Source of the DNA: Halomonas sp. A11-A
GTDB lineage: Bacteria > Pseudomonadota > Gammaproteobacteria > Pseudomonadales > Halomonadaceae
Assembly: GCF_003182195.1 (NCBI RefSeq)
Contig: NZ_QGTM01000001.1
Location: forward strand, 310,001 to 374,000
Length of the DNA: 64,000 nt
Direction of reading: 5' to 3'
Under the pieces are notes generated by a model that saw nothing but the letters and a program-made list of their open reading frames with translations, made no database searches and had not been told where the DNA came from. This document shows, piece by piece, positions 45,255 through 52,916 of the stretch (its first letter is position 1; each line of letters starts with the position of its first letter). Position numbers and translations under genes: made by a program.

Positions 45255-45569
45255 TCAACGTGGCTCGGCGCAGTCTCGGCAGAGGGTAGCGAACGGCAGG
45301 GCCTCGAGACGCTCGCCCGCGATCGGCTCCTCACACACCTCGCAGAGCTCCCCTTCGCCGCCGTCGATGCGCGCCAGGGCATGCATCACCTGACGCAGCT
45401 CATCCTCGGCCTCCCGCTCCAGGGCATCGACCACCTCGTCGTTCTGCAACTCGATGGCCTGCTCCTCCATGTCCTTGTCCAGCGGGCCTGCACGCTGCTC
45501 CTTGTGGTCACGATAGCGATCGACCAGCTCGTCACGCAGGGTCTCGAGTCGCTGCTTGCGCTCCATCAT
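45255..45569 (-). CDS. TraR/DksA family zinc-finger protein
   Basis: 104-aa protein: an N-terminal coiled coil (about 1-68) and a C4 zinc finger CEVC-x17-CRDC (C76, C79, C97, C100). This is the layout of short DksA/TraR proteins that enter the RNA polymerase secondary channel, though the protein is shorter than DksA (about 151 aa), and the tip residues D-D/A of DksA cannot be assigned with confidence. Two adjacent ATGs (45569 and 45566) are possible starts; GGGAGG lies upstream. Confidence 0.85.
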   Translation of the reverse strand: MMERKQRLETLRDELVDRYRDHKEQRAGPLDKDMEEQAIELQNDEVVDALEREAEDELRQVMHALARIDGGEGELCEVCEEPIAGERLEALPFATLCRDCAEPR

Positions 45570-45726
45570 GCTCCTGCCTCCCGTCGCCAGGCGTACCGGA
45601 GTGGCACCGCCTGTCCTTCTTCATAGCACATGCCGACCGTCCCACGACCCGGCAATTGCCTGTCGGCACGGGTTTTCCACTAGAATGCCCTCTTCACGAC
45701 AACCCATGACGATCGAGGAGACGCCC

Positions 45727-46533
45727 GTGGATCCCCTGTGGTGGCTGGCCTATCTGGCCCTGGGAAGCTTCGTTGGCCTGATGGCCGGCATGCTCGGCAT
45801 CGGTGGCGGCGGCATCATGGTGCCGATCCTGACCTTCCTGTTCGTGCTCCAGGGCGTCCCCCATGAGCACCTCGCCCACCTGGCCCTGGGCACCGCCATG
45901 GCCGCCATCGTGCCGTCCGCCTCGGCCAGCCTCTGGTCGCACCATCGGCATGGCGCGGTGAACTGGCATGTCGTTCGCCTCATCACCCCCGCGATCCTCG
46001 CCGGCACCTTCCTGGCCACCTTCATCGCGGCCCTGATACCGACCCGCGGCCTGGCGGTGTTCTTCGCCTGCTTCATGGTACTGATGTCGCTGCAGATGTT
46101 CGCCAACCTCAAGCCCAGGCCATCGCGCACCCTGCCGGGCGCCGTCGGCCTCTCCGGAGCGGGGTTCGGCATCGGCGGCATCTCCGCGCTGGTGGCCATC
46201 GGCGGCGGCTCGCTCACCGTGCCCTTCCTCACCTGGTGCAACGTCCGGCTGCCCCAGGCGATCGGTACCTCCGCCGCGGTGGGCCTGCCTATCGCCCTGG
46301 CCGGGGCGCTGGGCTACCTGATCAACGGCTGGGGCACCGCCGGCCTGCCGGATGCCGCCTGGGGCTATGTCTACCTGCCCGCCCTGCTGCTCATGGCGCC
46401 CTTCAGCATCCTCACCGCCCCCCTCGGCGCGAGGCTCGCCCACCGCCTGCCGGTGGCGCTCCTCAAGCGGGTATTCGCGGTCATGCTGATGCTCCTGGCG
46501 CTGCAGATGCTCTACACGGTGTTCACCGCCTGA
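45727..46533 (+). CDS. TauE/SafE family permease (YfcA-like)
   Basis: 268-aa membrane protein with about eight helices in two halves. The family signature repeats are GLMAGMLGIGGGGIMVPIL near the start and GFGIGGISALVAIGGGSLTV in the second half. Members export or import sulfite, sulfoacetate or related organic anions; the substrate is not deducible here. The GTG at 45727 is chosen because GAGGAG lies 6 nt upstream; an ATG at 45706 in frame is an alternative. Transcribed alone. Confidence 0.88.
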   Translation: MDPLWWLAYLALGSFVGLMAGMLGIGGGGIMVPILTFLFVLQGVPHEHLAHLALGTAMAAIVPSASASLWSHHRHGAVNWHVVRLITPAILAGTFLATFIAALIPTRGLAVFFACFMVLMSLQMFANLKPRPSRTLPGAVGLSGAGFGIGGISALVAIGGGSLTVPFLTWCNVRLPQAIGTSAAVGLPIALAGALGYLINGWGTAGLPDAAWGYVYLPALLLMAPFSILTAPLGARLAHRLPVALLKRVFAVMLMLLALQMLYTVFTA

Positions 46534-46626
46534 AGCGCAGCTCAGCTAGACGGGCTGCAGCAGCACCGCCATGGGCAACCCGCGCCGGGGGCTGGTAGAA
46601 TGCTGGCCTCTCCGAACAACCCCGTG

Positions 46627-46682
46627 ATGCCCGCTGCCCCGGCTCGACCGCACCTTCTCCGTCGTGCCGATAATGGATTGGA
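46627..46682 (+). pseudogene. 5' remnant of dusA, left of the hicAB insertion
   Basis: In one frame 46640-46684 reads RLDRTFSVVPIMDWN, which matches the start of the intact DusA 900 bp to the right (RRFSVAPMMDWTT). Similarity stops just after ATGGATTGGA (46673-46682), which also occurs at 47573-47582. The ATG at 46627 is out of frame with this reading by one base (a run of four C at 46637-46640 looks like one too many), so the fragment cannot be translated as DusA. Confidence 0.65.
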
Positions 46683-46774
46683 ACTCACGCCAGCAATGAC
46701 GGGCATTCCAGCGGTTCGGTAGCAAATTCGCAGCAAGGCGAAGCGGTTTCGCCCTCCTCTCCTCCTCCGGAACC

Positions 46775-46804
46775 TTGTCGAGTGATATCACTCAAAGCTA
46801 TCAT
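46775..46804 (+). promoter_or_regulatory. hicAB promoter with palindromic operator
   Basis: TTGTCG (46775-46780), then an 18-nt spacer and TATCAT (46799-46804). The spacer begins inside the perfect 14-nt palindrome GAGTGATATCACTC (46780-46793), a likely HicB/HicAB autoregulatory site. The predicted transcription start is at or near 46811, the A of the hicA start codon. Confidence 0.6.
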
Positions 46805-46810
46805 CCCAGC

Positions 46811-47068
46811 ATGAAAACCAAGCACCGGAAGACCCTGGCGGCCATCTACCGCCACCCCACGGCCAGCGGGATCGTGTTCGCCGATATCGAGTCGCTGATC
46901 GTTGCCCTGGGCGGCGAGGTGCGCGAAGGCGACGGGTCGCGTGTTGCCTTCGAGCTGGGCGGCGGCGGCCGGCTCTACCTGCACCGGCCGCACCCTGGCA
47001 AGGAGGCCAAGAAGTATCAGGTCGAGGAGGTGCGGGCCTGGTTGGAAGAGAGAGGAATCAGACCATGA
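46811..47068 (+). CDS. hicA: Type II toxin HicA
   Basis: 85-aa HicA-family mRNA interferase with a dsRBD-like fold. It starts MKTKHRKTLAAIYRHPTASG and has the EGDGSRVAFEL strand and the LHRPHPGKEAKKYQVEEVRA segment typical of the longer HicA subfamily. A longer frame from a TTG at 46775 would include the promoter and is rejected. Its end overlaps hicB by 4 nt (ATGA). No Shine-Dalgarno sequence is seen, and the transcript may be leaderless. Confidence 0.9.
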   Translation: MKTKHRKTLAAIYRHPTASGIVFADIESLIVALGGEVREGDGSRVAFELGGGGRLYLHRPHPGKEAKKYQVEEVRAWLEERGIRP

Positions 47069-47421
47069 CCAACGTGATCAAGTACCAGGGCTATGCCGCC
47101 CATATCGAGTTCGACGCCGAGGACGAGGTGTTTGTCGGCCATGTGCTGGGAATCGCCGACCGGATCAGCTTCCACGGCGAGAGCGTCGCCGAGCTGACCG
47201 ACGCCTTCCACGTGGCTATCGATCACTACCTGGAGGACTGCCGGGCCACCGGCCGCGAGCCGCTGAAGCCCGCCTCTGGCCGGGTACTGCTGCGCATCCC
47301 GCCCGAGGTGCACGCCGCGGCCAACGTCGCCGCGCAGGCATCCGGCAAGAGCCTGAACCAGTGGGCCGCCGATGCCATCGCTCGCGCCGCCGCCGAGAGC
47401 GGTCTACAGCCCTGGCACTGA
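47065..47421 (+). CDS. hicB: Type II antitoxin HicB
   Basis: 118-aa antitoxin. The N-terminal partial RNase-H-like HicB domain reads IKYQGYAAHIEFDAEDEVFV, GHVLGIADRISFHGESVAEL, FHVAIDHYLEDC. The C-terminal half is a ribbon-helix-helix module (SGRVLLRIPPEVHAAANVAA, SGKSLNQWAADAI) that should bind the palindromic operator upstream of hicA. It is translationally coupled to hicA. The pair lies between a dusA fragment and intact dusA. Confidence 0.92.
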   Translation: MTNVIKYQGYAAHIEFDAEDEVFVGHVLGIADRISFHGESVAELTDAFHVAIDHYLEDCRATGREPLKPASGRVLLRIPPEVHAAANVAAQASGKSLNQWAADAIARAAAESGLQPWH

Positions 47422-47518
47422 CCGGCAGCCCAGGCCAAGGCCGACGCGTTGCAACACGTGACACCGAGGGCCGAATCGTGACGACAATCCCCAAGAGGAG
47501 GGAGGCTAGAAGCCTGTT

Positions 47519-48526
47519 ATGGTAGGAAAAACCCCGGCGGACGGGGCCCGCCGGTTCAGTGTGGCCCCCATGATGGATTGGACGACCCGCGATTACCGCG
47601 CCTTCGCCCGGACCCTGACCCGCCACGCCCTGCTCTATACCGAGATGGTCACCACCGGCGCCATCCTGCACGGCAGCCCGCGGGAGCGCTTCCTGGGCTT
47701 CGATGCGGTGGAGCATCCGCTGGCCCTGCAGCTGGGCGGCAGCGACCCGGGCGAGCTGGCCGAGTGCGCCGCCATCGCCGAGGCCTGGGGCTATGACGAG
47801 GTCAACCTCAACGTGGGCTGCCCCAGCGACCGGGTACAGAACAACCTGATCGGCGCCTGCCTGATGGGCCATCCCGAGAAGGTGGCCGCGGCGGTGCGCG
47901 CCATGCGCGAGGCGGTCTCGATCCCGGTCACGGTCAAGTGCCGCATCGGCATCGACGACCAGGACGAGGACGCGGATCTCGAGCGCTTCATCGCCACGGT
48001 GGCCGACGCCGGCTGCGACACCTTCATCGTGCACGCCCGCAAGGCCTGGCTGCAGGGCCTCTCGCCGAAGGAGAACCGCGATATCCCGCCGCTCAACTAC
48101 CCCCGGGTGCACCGCCTCAAGGCGAGCCGACCCGAGCTGCATATCGGCATCAACGGCGGCATCAGGACCCTCGAGGAGTGTCGTGCGCAGCTCGAGCAGG
48201 TGGACAGCGTGATGGTGGGGCGCGAGGCCTACCAGAACCCCTGGCTGCTGGCCGGCGTGGACCAGGCGCTCTACGGCGAGCCCGGCCCGGCGGTCAGCCG
48301 ACACGCGGCGGCACGGGCCTTTCGCCCCTACATCGCCCGGCGTCTCGAGGAGGGCGCCAAGCTCAACCACATCACCCGCCACCTGCTGGGCCTCTTCCAG
48401 GGCCAGCCCGGCGGGCGCCGCTTCCGCCGCCACCTCTCCGAGAACGGCCACCTCGACGGGGCCTGCCTGCGGGTCTTCGACGACGCCCTGAGCCTGGTGC
48501 CCGAGCGCGAGAGCGCCGCAGCCTGA
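47519..48526 (+). CDS. dusA: tRNA-dihydrouridine(20/20a) synthase DusA
   Basis: 335-aa FMN-dependent reductase of U20/U20a in tRNA. It has the conserved FSVAPMMDWTTRDYRAFART start, the catalytic cysteine in NLNVGCPSDRVQ (C101), the KCRIGIDDQDEDADLERFI segment typical of DusA, and the INGGIRTLEE FMN site. A GAGGGAGG ribosome-binding site lies about 10 nt upstream. Its first 13 residues (MVGKTPADGARRF) seem to have been rebuilt from sequence supplied by the inserted segment. Confidence 0.94.
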   Translation: MVGKTPADGARRFSVAPMMDWTTRDYRAFARTLTRHALLYTEMVTTGAILHGSPRERFLGFDAVEHPLALQLGGSDPGELAECAAIAEAWGYDEVNLNVGCPSDRVQNNLIGACLMGHPEKVAAAVRAMREAVSIPVTVKCRIGIDDQDEDADLERFIATVADAGCDTFIVHARKAWLQGLSPKENRDIPPLNYPRVHRLKASRPELHIGINGGIRTLEECRAQLEQVDSVMVGREAYQNPWLLAGVDQALYGEPGPAVSRHAAARAFRPYIARRLEEGAKLNHITRHLLGLFQGQPGGRRFRRHLSENGHLDGACLRVFDDALSLVPERESAAA

Positions 48527-48550
48527 GCGACAACGCCACGCCACAACGAC

Positions 48551-48583
48551 GACCGGGGCCATCATGGCCCCGGTCGCTTTTTT
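48551..48583 (+). terminator. Rho-independent terminator of dusA
   Basis: Perfect 10-bp stem, GACCGGGGCC (48551-48560) and GGCCCCGGTC (48566-48575), loop ATCAT, then GC and six T. Confidence 0.92.
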
Positions 48584-48605
48584 CAGGATTCAACGGGTCT
48601 CGTCG

Positions 48606-48955
48606 GCGAAGCCCGTTTCACTCAAGCCGGTCCAGCACCCCCGCCACCGCATCGAAGAGACGCTCCAGCTCCTCTTCGGTGCTGCCGAAGGGGGGGCCGA
48701 GGGTTGGTAGAGAGGGTGTTGCCGCCTTGGGGGCGAGGCCCGTTTCACTCAAGCCGGTCCAGCACCCCCGCCACCGCATCGAAGAGACGCTCCAGCTCCT
48801 CTTCGGTGCTGCCGAAGGGGGGGCCGAGGGTTGGTAGAGAGGGTGTTGCCGCCTTGGGGGCGAAGCCCGTTTCACTCAAGCCGGTCCAGCACCCCCGCCA
48901 CCGCATCGAAGAGTCGTTCCAGCTCCTCTTCGGTGCTGCCGAAGGGGGGGCCGAA
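48606..48955. repeat. 127-bp tandem repeat derived from the transaminase 3' end
   Basis: The segment beginning GCCCGTTTCACTCAAGCC occurs at 48611, 48738 and 48865, a period of 127 bp. Copies 1 and 2 are identical except for one base at the unit end. The third copy is the actual 3' end of the transaminase gene (about 95 bp shared) and differs from the others at two positions (GAGTCGTT versus GAGACGCT). Each extra copy also carries about 30 bp of linker (GAGGGTTGGTAGAGAGGG and onward) not present in the gene. Confidence 0.93.
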
Positions 48956-50233
48956 CTGCAGGGTGTCGCCGCCATAGCGCACGTAGAAGCCCGCTTCCCA
49001 CAGCGCCATATGGGCGTCCCGGGGCCGGATGGTGGGGTCACCATTCCGCGGCGCCAGCTGGATGGCGCCGGCCAGACCGTAGTTGCGGATATCCACCACA
49101 TGGGGCCGCCCCTTGAGCGCGTGCAGCCTCGCCTCGAAGGCCGGGGCGATGGCGCGCACCTGGGCGGGGAACGCCTCGCGCTCGAAGAGCGCCAGGGCCG
49201 CCAGGGCCGCGGCGCAGGCCACCGGGTGGGCGCTGTAGGTGTAGCCGTGGGGAAACTCGATGGCGTGACGGGGCCCGCCGGCGTGCATGAAGGTGTCGAA
49301 GATCTCGCGCGAGGCCACCACTGCGCCCATGGGCACGGCGCCGTTGGTGAGCTGCTTGGCGATGGTCATCATGTCCGGCACCACGCCGAACGCCTCGGCG
49401 CCGGTGCGCGCCCCGCTGCGCCCGAAGGCGGTGATCACCTCGTCGAAGATCAGCAGGATCTCGTGGGCATCGCAGATCGCCCGCAGCCGCTCCAGATAGC
49501 CCTTCGGCGGCACGATCACCCCCGCGGAGCCGGACATCGGCTCGACGATCACCGCGGCGATATTGGAGGCGTCATGCAGGGCGATGTGGTCGAGCAGCGC
49601 ATCGGCCAGCTCGGCGCCGCTCTCGGCCTGGCCGCGGGTGAAGGCGAGCCCCGGCTGCAGGGTGTGGGGCAGGTGGCTGACCTCCATCAGCTGGCCGTAG
49701 TGCTTGCGGTTGCCGCCGATGCCGCCGAGGCTGGTGCCGCCCACATTGACCCCGTGGTAGCCCTTGGCGCGGCCGATCAGCCGGGTCTTCTCGGGCCGCC
49801 CCTTGAGCCGCCAGTAGGCCTTGGCCATCTTCACCGCGGTGTCGGCGGACTCGGAGCCCGAATCGGTGAAGAAGACGTGGTCGAGGCCGTCCGGGGTGAG
49901 GCTCGCCACCTTCTCGGCCAGGCGGAAGGCCAGCGGGTGGGCCACCTGGAAGCCCGGCGCATAGTCGAGGATGCCGAGCTGCTCCGCCACCGCCTGCTGG
50001 ATCTCGGCGCGGTTGTGCCCCGCTCCGCAGGTCCACAGCCCCGAGAGCGAGTCGAATAGCCGCCGGCCCCGGTCATCGATGAAGTAGCGCCCCTCCGCCC
50101 CGGTGATCACCCGCGGGTGGGCATGGAAGTCGCGGTTGGCGCTGAACGGCATCCAGTAGTGGTGGTTGAGCTCGCCCGGCGCGCCGCCGGAAGCGCGCTG
50201 GGCGTCCATCTGCTGGGGGCTCGGATCAAACAT
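48872..50233 (-). CDS. Omega-amino acid/beta-alanine--pyruvate transaminase (class III)
   Basis: 453-aa class III PLP aminotransferase. The PLP lysine is K293 in MTIAKQLTNGAVPMGA; FTDSGSESADTAVKMAKAYW and LLIFDEVITAFGRSG are the cofactor-binding segments. The opening HHYWMPFSANRDFHAHPRVI is typical of beta-alanine/omega-amino-acid:pyruvate transaminases. The exact amine donor is uncertain. It lies 12 nt downstream of a deacylase-family gene, with which it is probably cotranscribed. Its 3' end is repeated twice more just downstream. Confidence 0.9.
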   Translation of the reverse strand: MFDPSPQQMDAQRASGGAPGELNHHYWMPFSANRDFHAHPRVITGAEGRYFIDDRGRRLFDSLSGLWTCGAGHNRAEIQQAVAEQLGILDYAPGFQVAHPLAFRLAEKVASLTPDGLDHVFFTDSGSESADTAVKMAKAYWRLKGRPEKTRLIGRAKGYHGVNVGGTSLGGIGGNRKHYGQLMEVSHLPHTLQPGLAFTRGQAESGAELADALLDHIALHDASNIAAVIVEPMSGSAGVIVPPKGYLERLRAICDAHEILLIFDEVITAFGRSGARTGAEAFGVVPDMMTIAKQLTNGAVPMGAVVASREIFDTFMHAGGPRHAIEFPHGYTYSAHPVACAAALAALALFEREAFPAQVRAIAPAFEARLHALKGRPHVVDIRNYGLAGAIQLAPRNGDPTIRPRDAHMALWEAGFYVRYGGDTLQFGPPFGSTEEELERLFDAVAGVLDRLE

Positions 50234-50245
50234 GGTGGTGCCTCC

Positions 50246-51277
50246 TCAATAGAGCGGGTCAGGCGGCGGCGTGAGGCTGGAGTGGAAGTCCTCGATGGCG
50301 CTCTCGGCCTCTTCGATGGCATCGAAGCGGGCGATATGAAAGAGCGCCTCGCCCTCGTTGGCGAGCGGCAGTCGGCTCATGCCGATAACGATGCCGTCGG
50401 CCATGGAGCGCACCTCCCCTTCGGCGTTGCCGAAGGGGTCGGCGACCCGGCCCAGCAGCTCGCCCCTGGCCACCCGGTCGCCCAGGCGCACCTGGGGGCG
50501 CAGGATGCCGTCGATGGGCGCCCGGGCCCAGCTGGAGCCGTTGGCGACCTCCGCCGCCGGCGGCGCGCGACGGCGGTGCTCGCCGGTCAGCATGCCGAGC
50601 CGGCGCATCACCCGCAGCACGCCGCGCACCCCGGGGGTGATCGCCCACTCATCGAAGCGTAGCGCCTCGCCGGCCTCGTAGGTGAGTACCGGGATGCCGC
50701 GCGTCTGGGCATAGTGGCGCAGGCTGCCCTCGCGCAGCTCGGCGTTGAGGATCACCGGCGCGCCGAAGGCGTTGGCCATGCGCTCGGTCTCGCTGCCGCT
50801 CTCCAGCTGGGCGCGGATCTGGGGCAGGTTGGTGCGGTGGATCGCGCCGGTGTGCAGGTCGATGATATGGGTGGCGTGGTCGACGATCTGCTCCCGAAAC
50901 AGCGCCGCCACCCGCCCGCCCAGGGAGCCCGACTCGCTGCCCGGGAAGCAGCGGTTGAGGTCGCGCCGGTCGGGCAGGTAGCGGCTGTGCTGCACGAAGC
51001 CGAAGACGTTGACGATGGGTGCGGCGACCAGGGTGCCGCGCAGGCCCTGGAGCTGCTTCGAGCGCAGCAGCCGGCGCACGATCTCCACGCTGTTGATCTC
51101 GTCGCCGTGGATGCCCCCGCACACCAGCAGCGTCGGCCCCGCCTGGCGGCCATGCACCACCTCCACCGGGATATAGAGCGGCGCATGGGTGTAGAGCCGG
51201 GCTACCGGCACATCGATCTGGGTGCGACTGCCGGGGGCAATCCGTATGCCGGCGAGGTCGAAGGGAGCGCGGGCCAT
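50246..51277 (-). CDS. Succinylglutamate desuccinylase/aspartoacylase family protein
   Basis: 343-aa zinc carboxypeptidase-like (M14) hydrolase. Zinc ligands are H57 and E60 in GGIHGDEINSVEIVRRL and H142 in HIIDLHTGAIHRTNLPQIR; the general-base glutamate is E201 in VLTYEAGEALRF. A C-terminal beta-rich (barrel-sandwich-like) region contains GDRVARGELLGRVADPFG. Members remove acyl groups from amino acids. The pairing with a transaminase suggests deacylation followed by transamination of an amino compound, which is inference. It is unlike the ectoine-degradation deacetylase DoeB by its motif context. Confidence 0.87.
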   Translation of the reverse strand: MARAPFDLAGIRIAPGSRTQIDVPVARLYTHAPLYIPVEVVHGRQAGPTLLVCGGIHGDEINSVEIVRRLLRSKQLQGLRGTLVAAPIVNVFGFVQHSRYLPDRRDLNRCFPGSESGSLGGRVAALFREQIVDHATHIIDLHTGAIHRTNLPQIRAQLESGSETERMANAFGAPVILNAELREGSLRHYAQTRGIPVLTYEAGEALRFDEWAITPGVRGVLRVMRRLGMLTGEHRRRAPPAAEVANGSSWARAPIDGILRPQVRLGDRVARGELLGRVADPFGNAEGEVRSMADGIVIGMSRLPLANEGEALFHIARFDAIEEAESAIEDFHSSLTPPPDPLY

Positions 51278-51365
51278 GGCGAGTCATCCTGTGACGGGGC
51301 GAGATTCCCTTTATACCCGTGTCATCAGGGGGTTGGCGAGGGCGGCGACGGCCGCCCACCAACCA

Positions 51366-51381
51366 TACATTGACGAATGTA
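51366..51381. promoter_or_regulatory. TetR-family operator candidate upstream of the repressor gene
   Basis: TACATT-GACG-AATGTA, a perfect 6-bp inverted repeat with a 4-nt centre, 58 nt before the tetR start. It resembles AcrR/TtgR-type operators, and a related dyad (TACAT-N6-ATGTA) lies at 58791-58806 upstream of the pump operon. Confidence 0.55.
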
Positions 51382-51438
51382 AAAGTCGCGACAATCGGTT
51401 AGAATCACTTCCCCACCGCTTGATGGAGTCCGCCCCAC

Positions 51439-52056
51439 ATGGCGCGAAAGACCAAGGCCGAGGCCGCCGCGACCCGCGAGGCCCTGCTCGACGCCGCCGA
51501 GGAGGTCTTCCTCGAGAAGGGCGTGGCCCGCACCTCCCTGGAGCAGATCGCCCGCCATGCCGGCATGACCCGGGGAGCCGTCTATTGGCACTTCAAGAAC
51601 AAGGCCGACCTCTTCCAGGCCATGCTCAACCGGGTACGCATGCCCTTCCAGGAGCTGGTGGCGGAGATCGGCGACCCGAGCCTAGCCGAACGCCCCCTGG
51701 AGGCGATCCGGCTGGCCATCCGGAAGGGCTTCGAGCGCCTCGAGCGGCCGCGCTACCGCCGTGTCCACGCCATCCTGATCCACCACTGCGAGGTGTTCGG
51801 CGATATCGACCCGCTGGCCATGCAGAACGAGATGGCCGAGGAGTCCTGCGGCGCCCTGCGTGACTACCTGCAGAGCGCCGCCAGACTCGGCCAACTGCGC
51901 GAGGATCTCGCGCCGGAGGTGGCCGCCAAGCTGCTGCAGTCGATGCTCGGCGGGCTGTTCCACGACTGGCTGCGCAATCACGAGCAGTTCTCCATCCTGG
52001 AACAGGGCAACCTGCTGGTGGAGACCCAGCTCGGGCTGTTCAGACGCCAGGCCTGA
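51439..52056 (+). CDS. TetR/AcrR family repressor of the adjacent RND pump
   Basis: 205-aa TetR-family protein. The HTH is at about 12-57 (LDAAEEVFLEKGVARTSLEQ, IARHAGMTRGAVYWHFKNKADLF), closely resembling AcrR/TtgR, followed by a ligand-binding helical domain including HCEVFGDIDPLAMQNEMAEE. The palindrome upstream and a similar one upstream of the pump genes support autoregulation and repression of the pump. The pump operon ends nearby and is read in the opposite direction, with an enoyl-CoA hydratase gene between them. Confidence 0.9.
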   Translation: MARKTKAEAAATREALLDAAEEVFLEKGVARTSLEQIARHAGMTRGAVYWHFKNKADLFQAMLNRVRMPFQELVAEIGDPSLAERPLEAIRLAIRKGFERLERPRYRRVHAILIHHCEVFGDIDPLAMQNEMAEESCGALRDYLQSAARLGQLREDLAPEVAAKLLQSMLGGLFHDWLRNHEQFSILEQGNLLVETQLGLFRRQA

Positions 52057-52087
52057 TCCGGCCCGGCGCCCTGCCCTTCCGGTCAGG

Positions 52088-52843
52088 TCACGGATGGCGT
52101 CTTCTGGCGTAGAAGGCATCGATGGCCCCCTGGGCCTCGGGCGTGCGACAGCGCGCCAGCAGCATCTGCTCCTCGCGATCCAGCGCCGCCTTGACCGCCT
52201 CGGCCTGCCCCTCGCGCATCAGCGCCTTGGTGGCCAGCACGGCCTCGCCGGGCTTGGCCAGCAGCCTGGCGGCGCAGTCGAAGGCCTGCTCCAGCGCTCG
52301 GCCATCCGGCGCGGTATCGGTCAGAAGGCCGATCTCCCGGGCCTCGCCGGCCGAGAAGGCCTGCCCCAGCAGCAGCATCTGTGCCGCCGCCTTGTGGCCC
52401 GCCAGCTGCGGCAGCAGCCAGGTGGTGGCCCCCAGCGGGCTCAGCGCGAAGCGGGTGAAGGGCAGCTGGAAGCGGGTCGAGAGCCCCGCATAGGCGAAGT
52501 CGCAGTGCAGCAGCATCGAGACCCCAAGCCCCATGGCGATCCCCTCCGCCGCCGCGATGGCCGGCTTGGGAAAGGCGTGCAGGCGGCGCAGGAAGGTGAT
52601 CGCCGTGACGCTGTCGGCCTCGGCCAGGGCCTTGTAGTTAGCCAGGTCGTTGCCCGCCGTGAAGCAGTTCTCGGTGCCGGTGAGGATCAGCACCCTGACG
52701 CTGTCGTCCGCCTCGGCCGCGGCAAGCCCCTCGATCAGCTGGGTGTAGCTGGCCTCGTCGAGGATGTTGCGCCGCTCCGGGCAGCTGATCTGCAGCACCA
52801 GAATGCCGTCGTTGCGCCGTGTCGCGGTGATTCGGGTCGCCAT
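52088..52843 (-). CDS. Enoyl-CoA hydratase/isomerase family protein
   Basis: 251-aa crotonase-fold protein. CoA/oxyanion segments are LTGTENCFTAGNDLANYK (first oxyanion region) and AEGIAMGLGVSMLLHCDFAYA (second). It resembles the PaaG/ECI-like members rather than canonical hydratases: a clear pair of catalytic glutamates is not evident, so it may be an isomerase or a hydratase of unknown substrate. It is on the same strand as the RND operon and 73 nt past its end. Confidence 0.82.
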   Translation of the reverse strand: MATRITATRRNDGILVLQISCPERRNILDEASYTQLIEGLAAAEADDSVRVLILTGTENCFTAGNDLANYKALAEADSVTAITFLRRLHAFPKPAIAAAEGIAMGLGVSMLLHCDFAYAGLSTRFQLPFTRFALSPLGATTWLLPQLAGHKAAAQMLLLGQAFSAGEAREIGLLTDTAPDGRALEQAFDCAARLLAKPGEAVLATKALMREGQAEAVKAALDREEQMLLARCRTPEAQGAIDAFYARRRHP

Positions 52844-52867
52844 GAGATGTCTCCCTTGAGTTGGTGG

Positions 52868-52892
52868 GGGCCGGCCGGTTCCGGGCCGGCCC
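52868..52892 (-). terminator. GC hairpin after the RND operon
   Basis: GGGCCGGCC (52868-52876) pairs with GGCCGGCCC (52884-52892). It lies just past the end of the outer-membrane gene. There is no T-run, so termination is tentative. Confidence 0.4.
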
Positions 52893-52916
52893 TCGTTCCC
52901 TGAGCCTTGCGGCGCC

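Larger units (their letters stand above)
46673..47582. mobile_element. Putative remnant of a dusA-integrated element carrying hicAB
   Basis: The 10-nt direct repeat ATGGATTGGA occurs at 46673-46682 and 47573-47582, exactly 900 bp apart, at the same codon position (MDW) of dusA. The left copy belongs to a broken dusA start and the right copy to the intact gene. Between them lies only hicAB. The 5' end of dusA is a known attachment site for one family of integrases. No integrase remains, so this is an inference from layout. Confidence 0.5.

Noticed and set aside
48618..48875. 85-codon minus-strand frame in the 127-bp repeats
   Set aside because: Created by the duplicated 3' end of the transaminase. 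It repeats the same C-terminal residues and has no start signals of its own.
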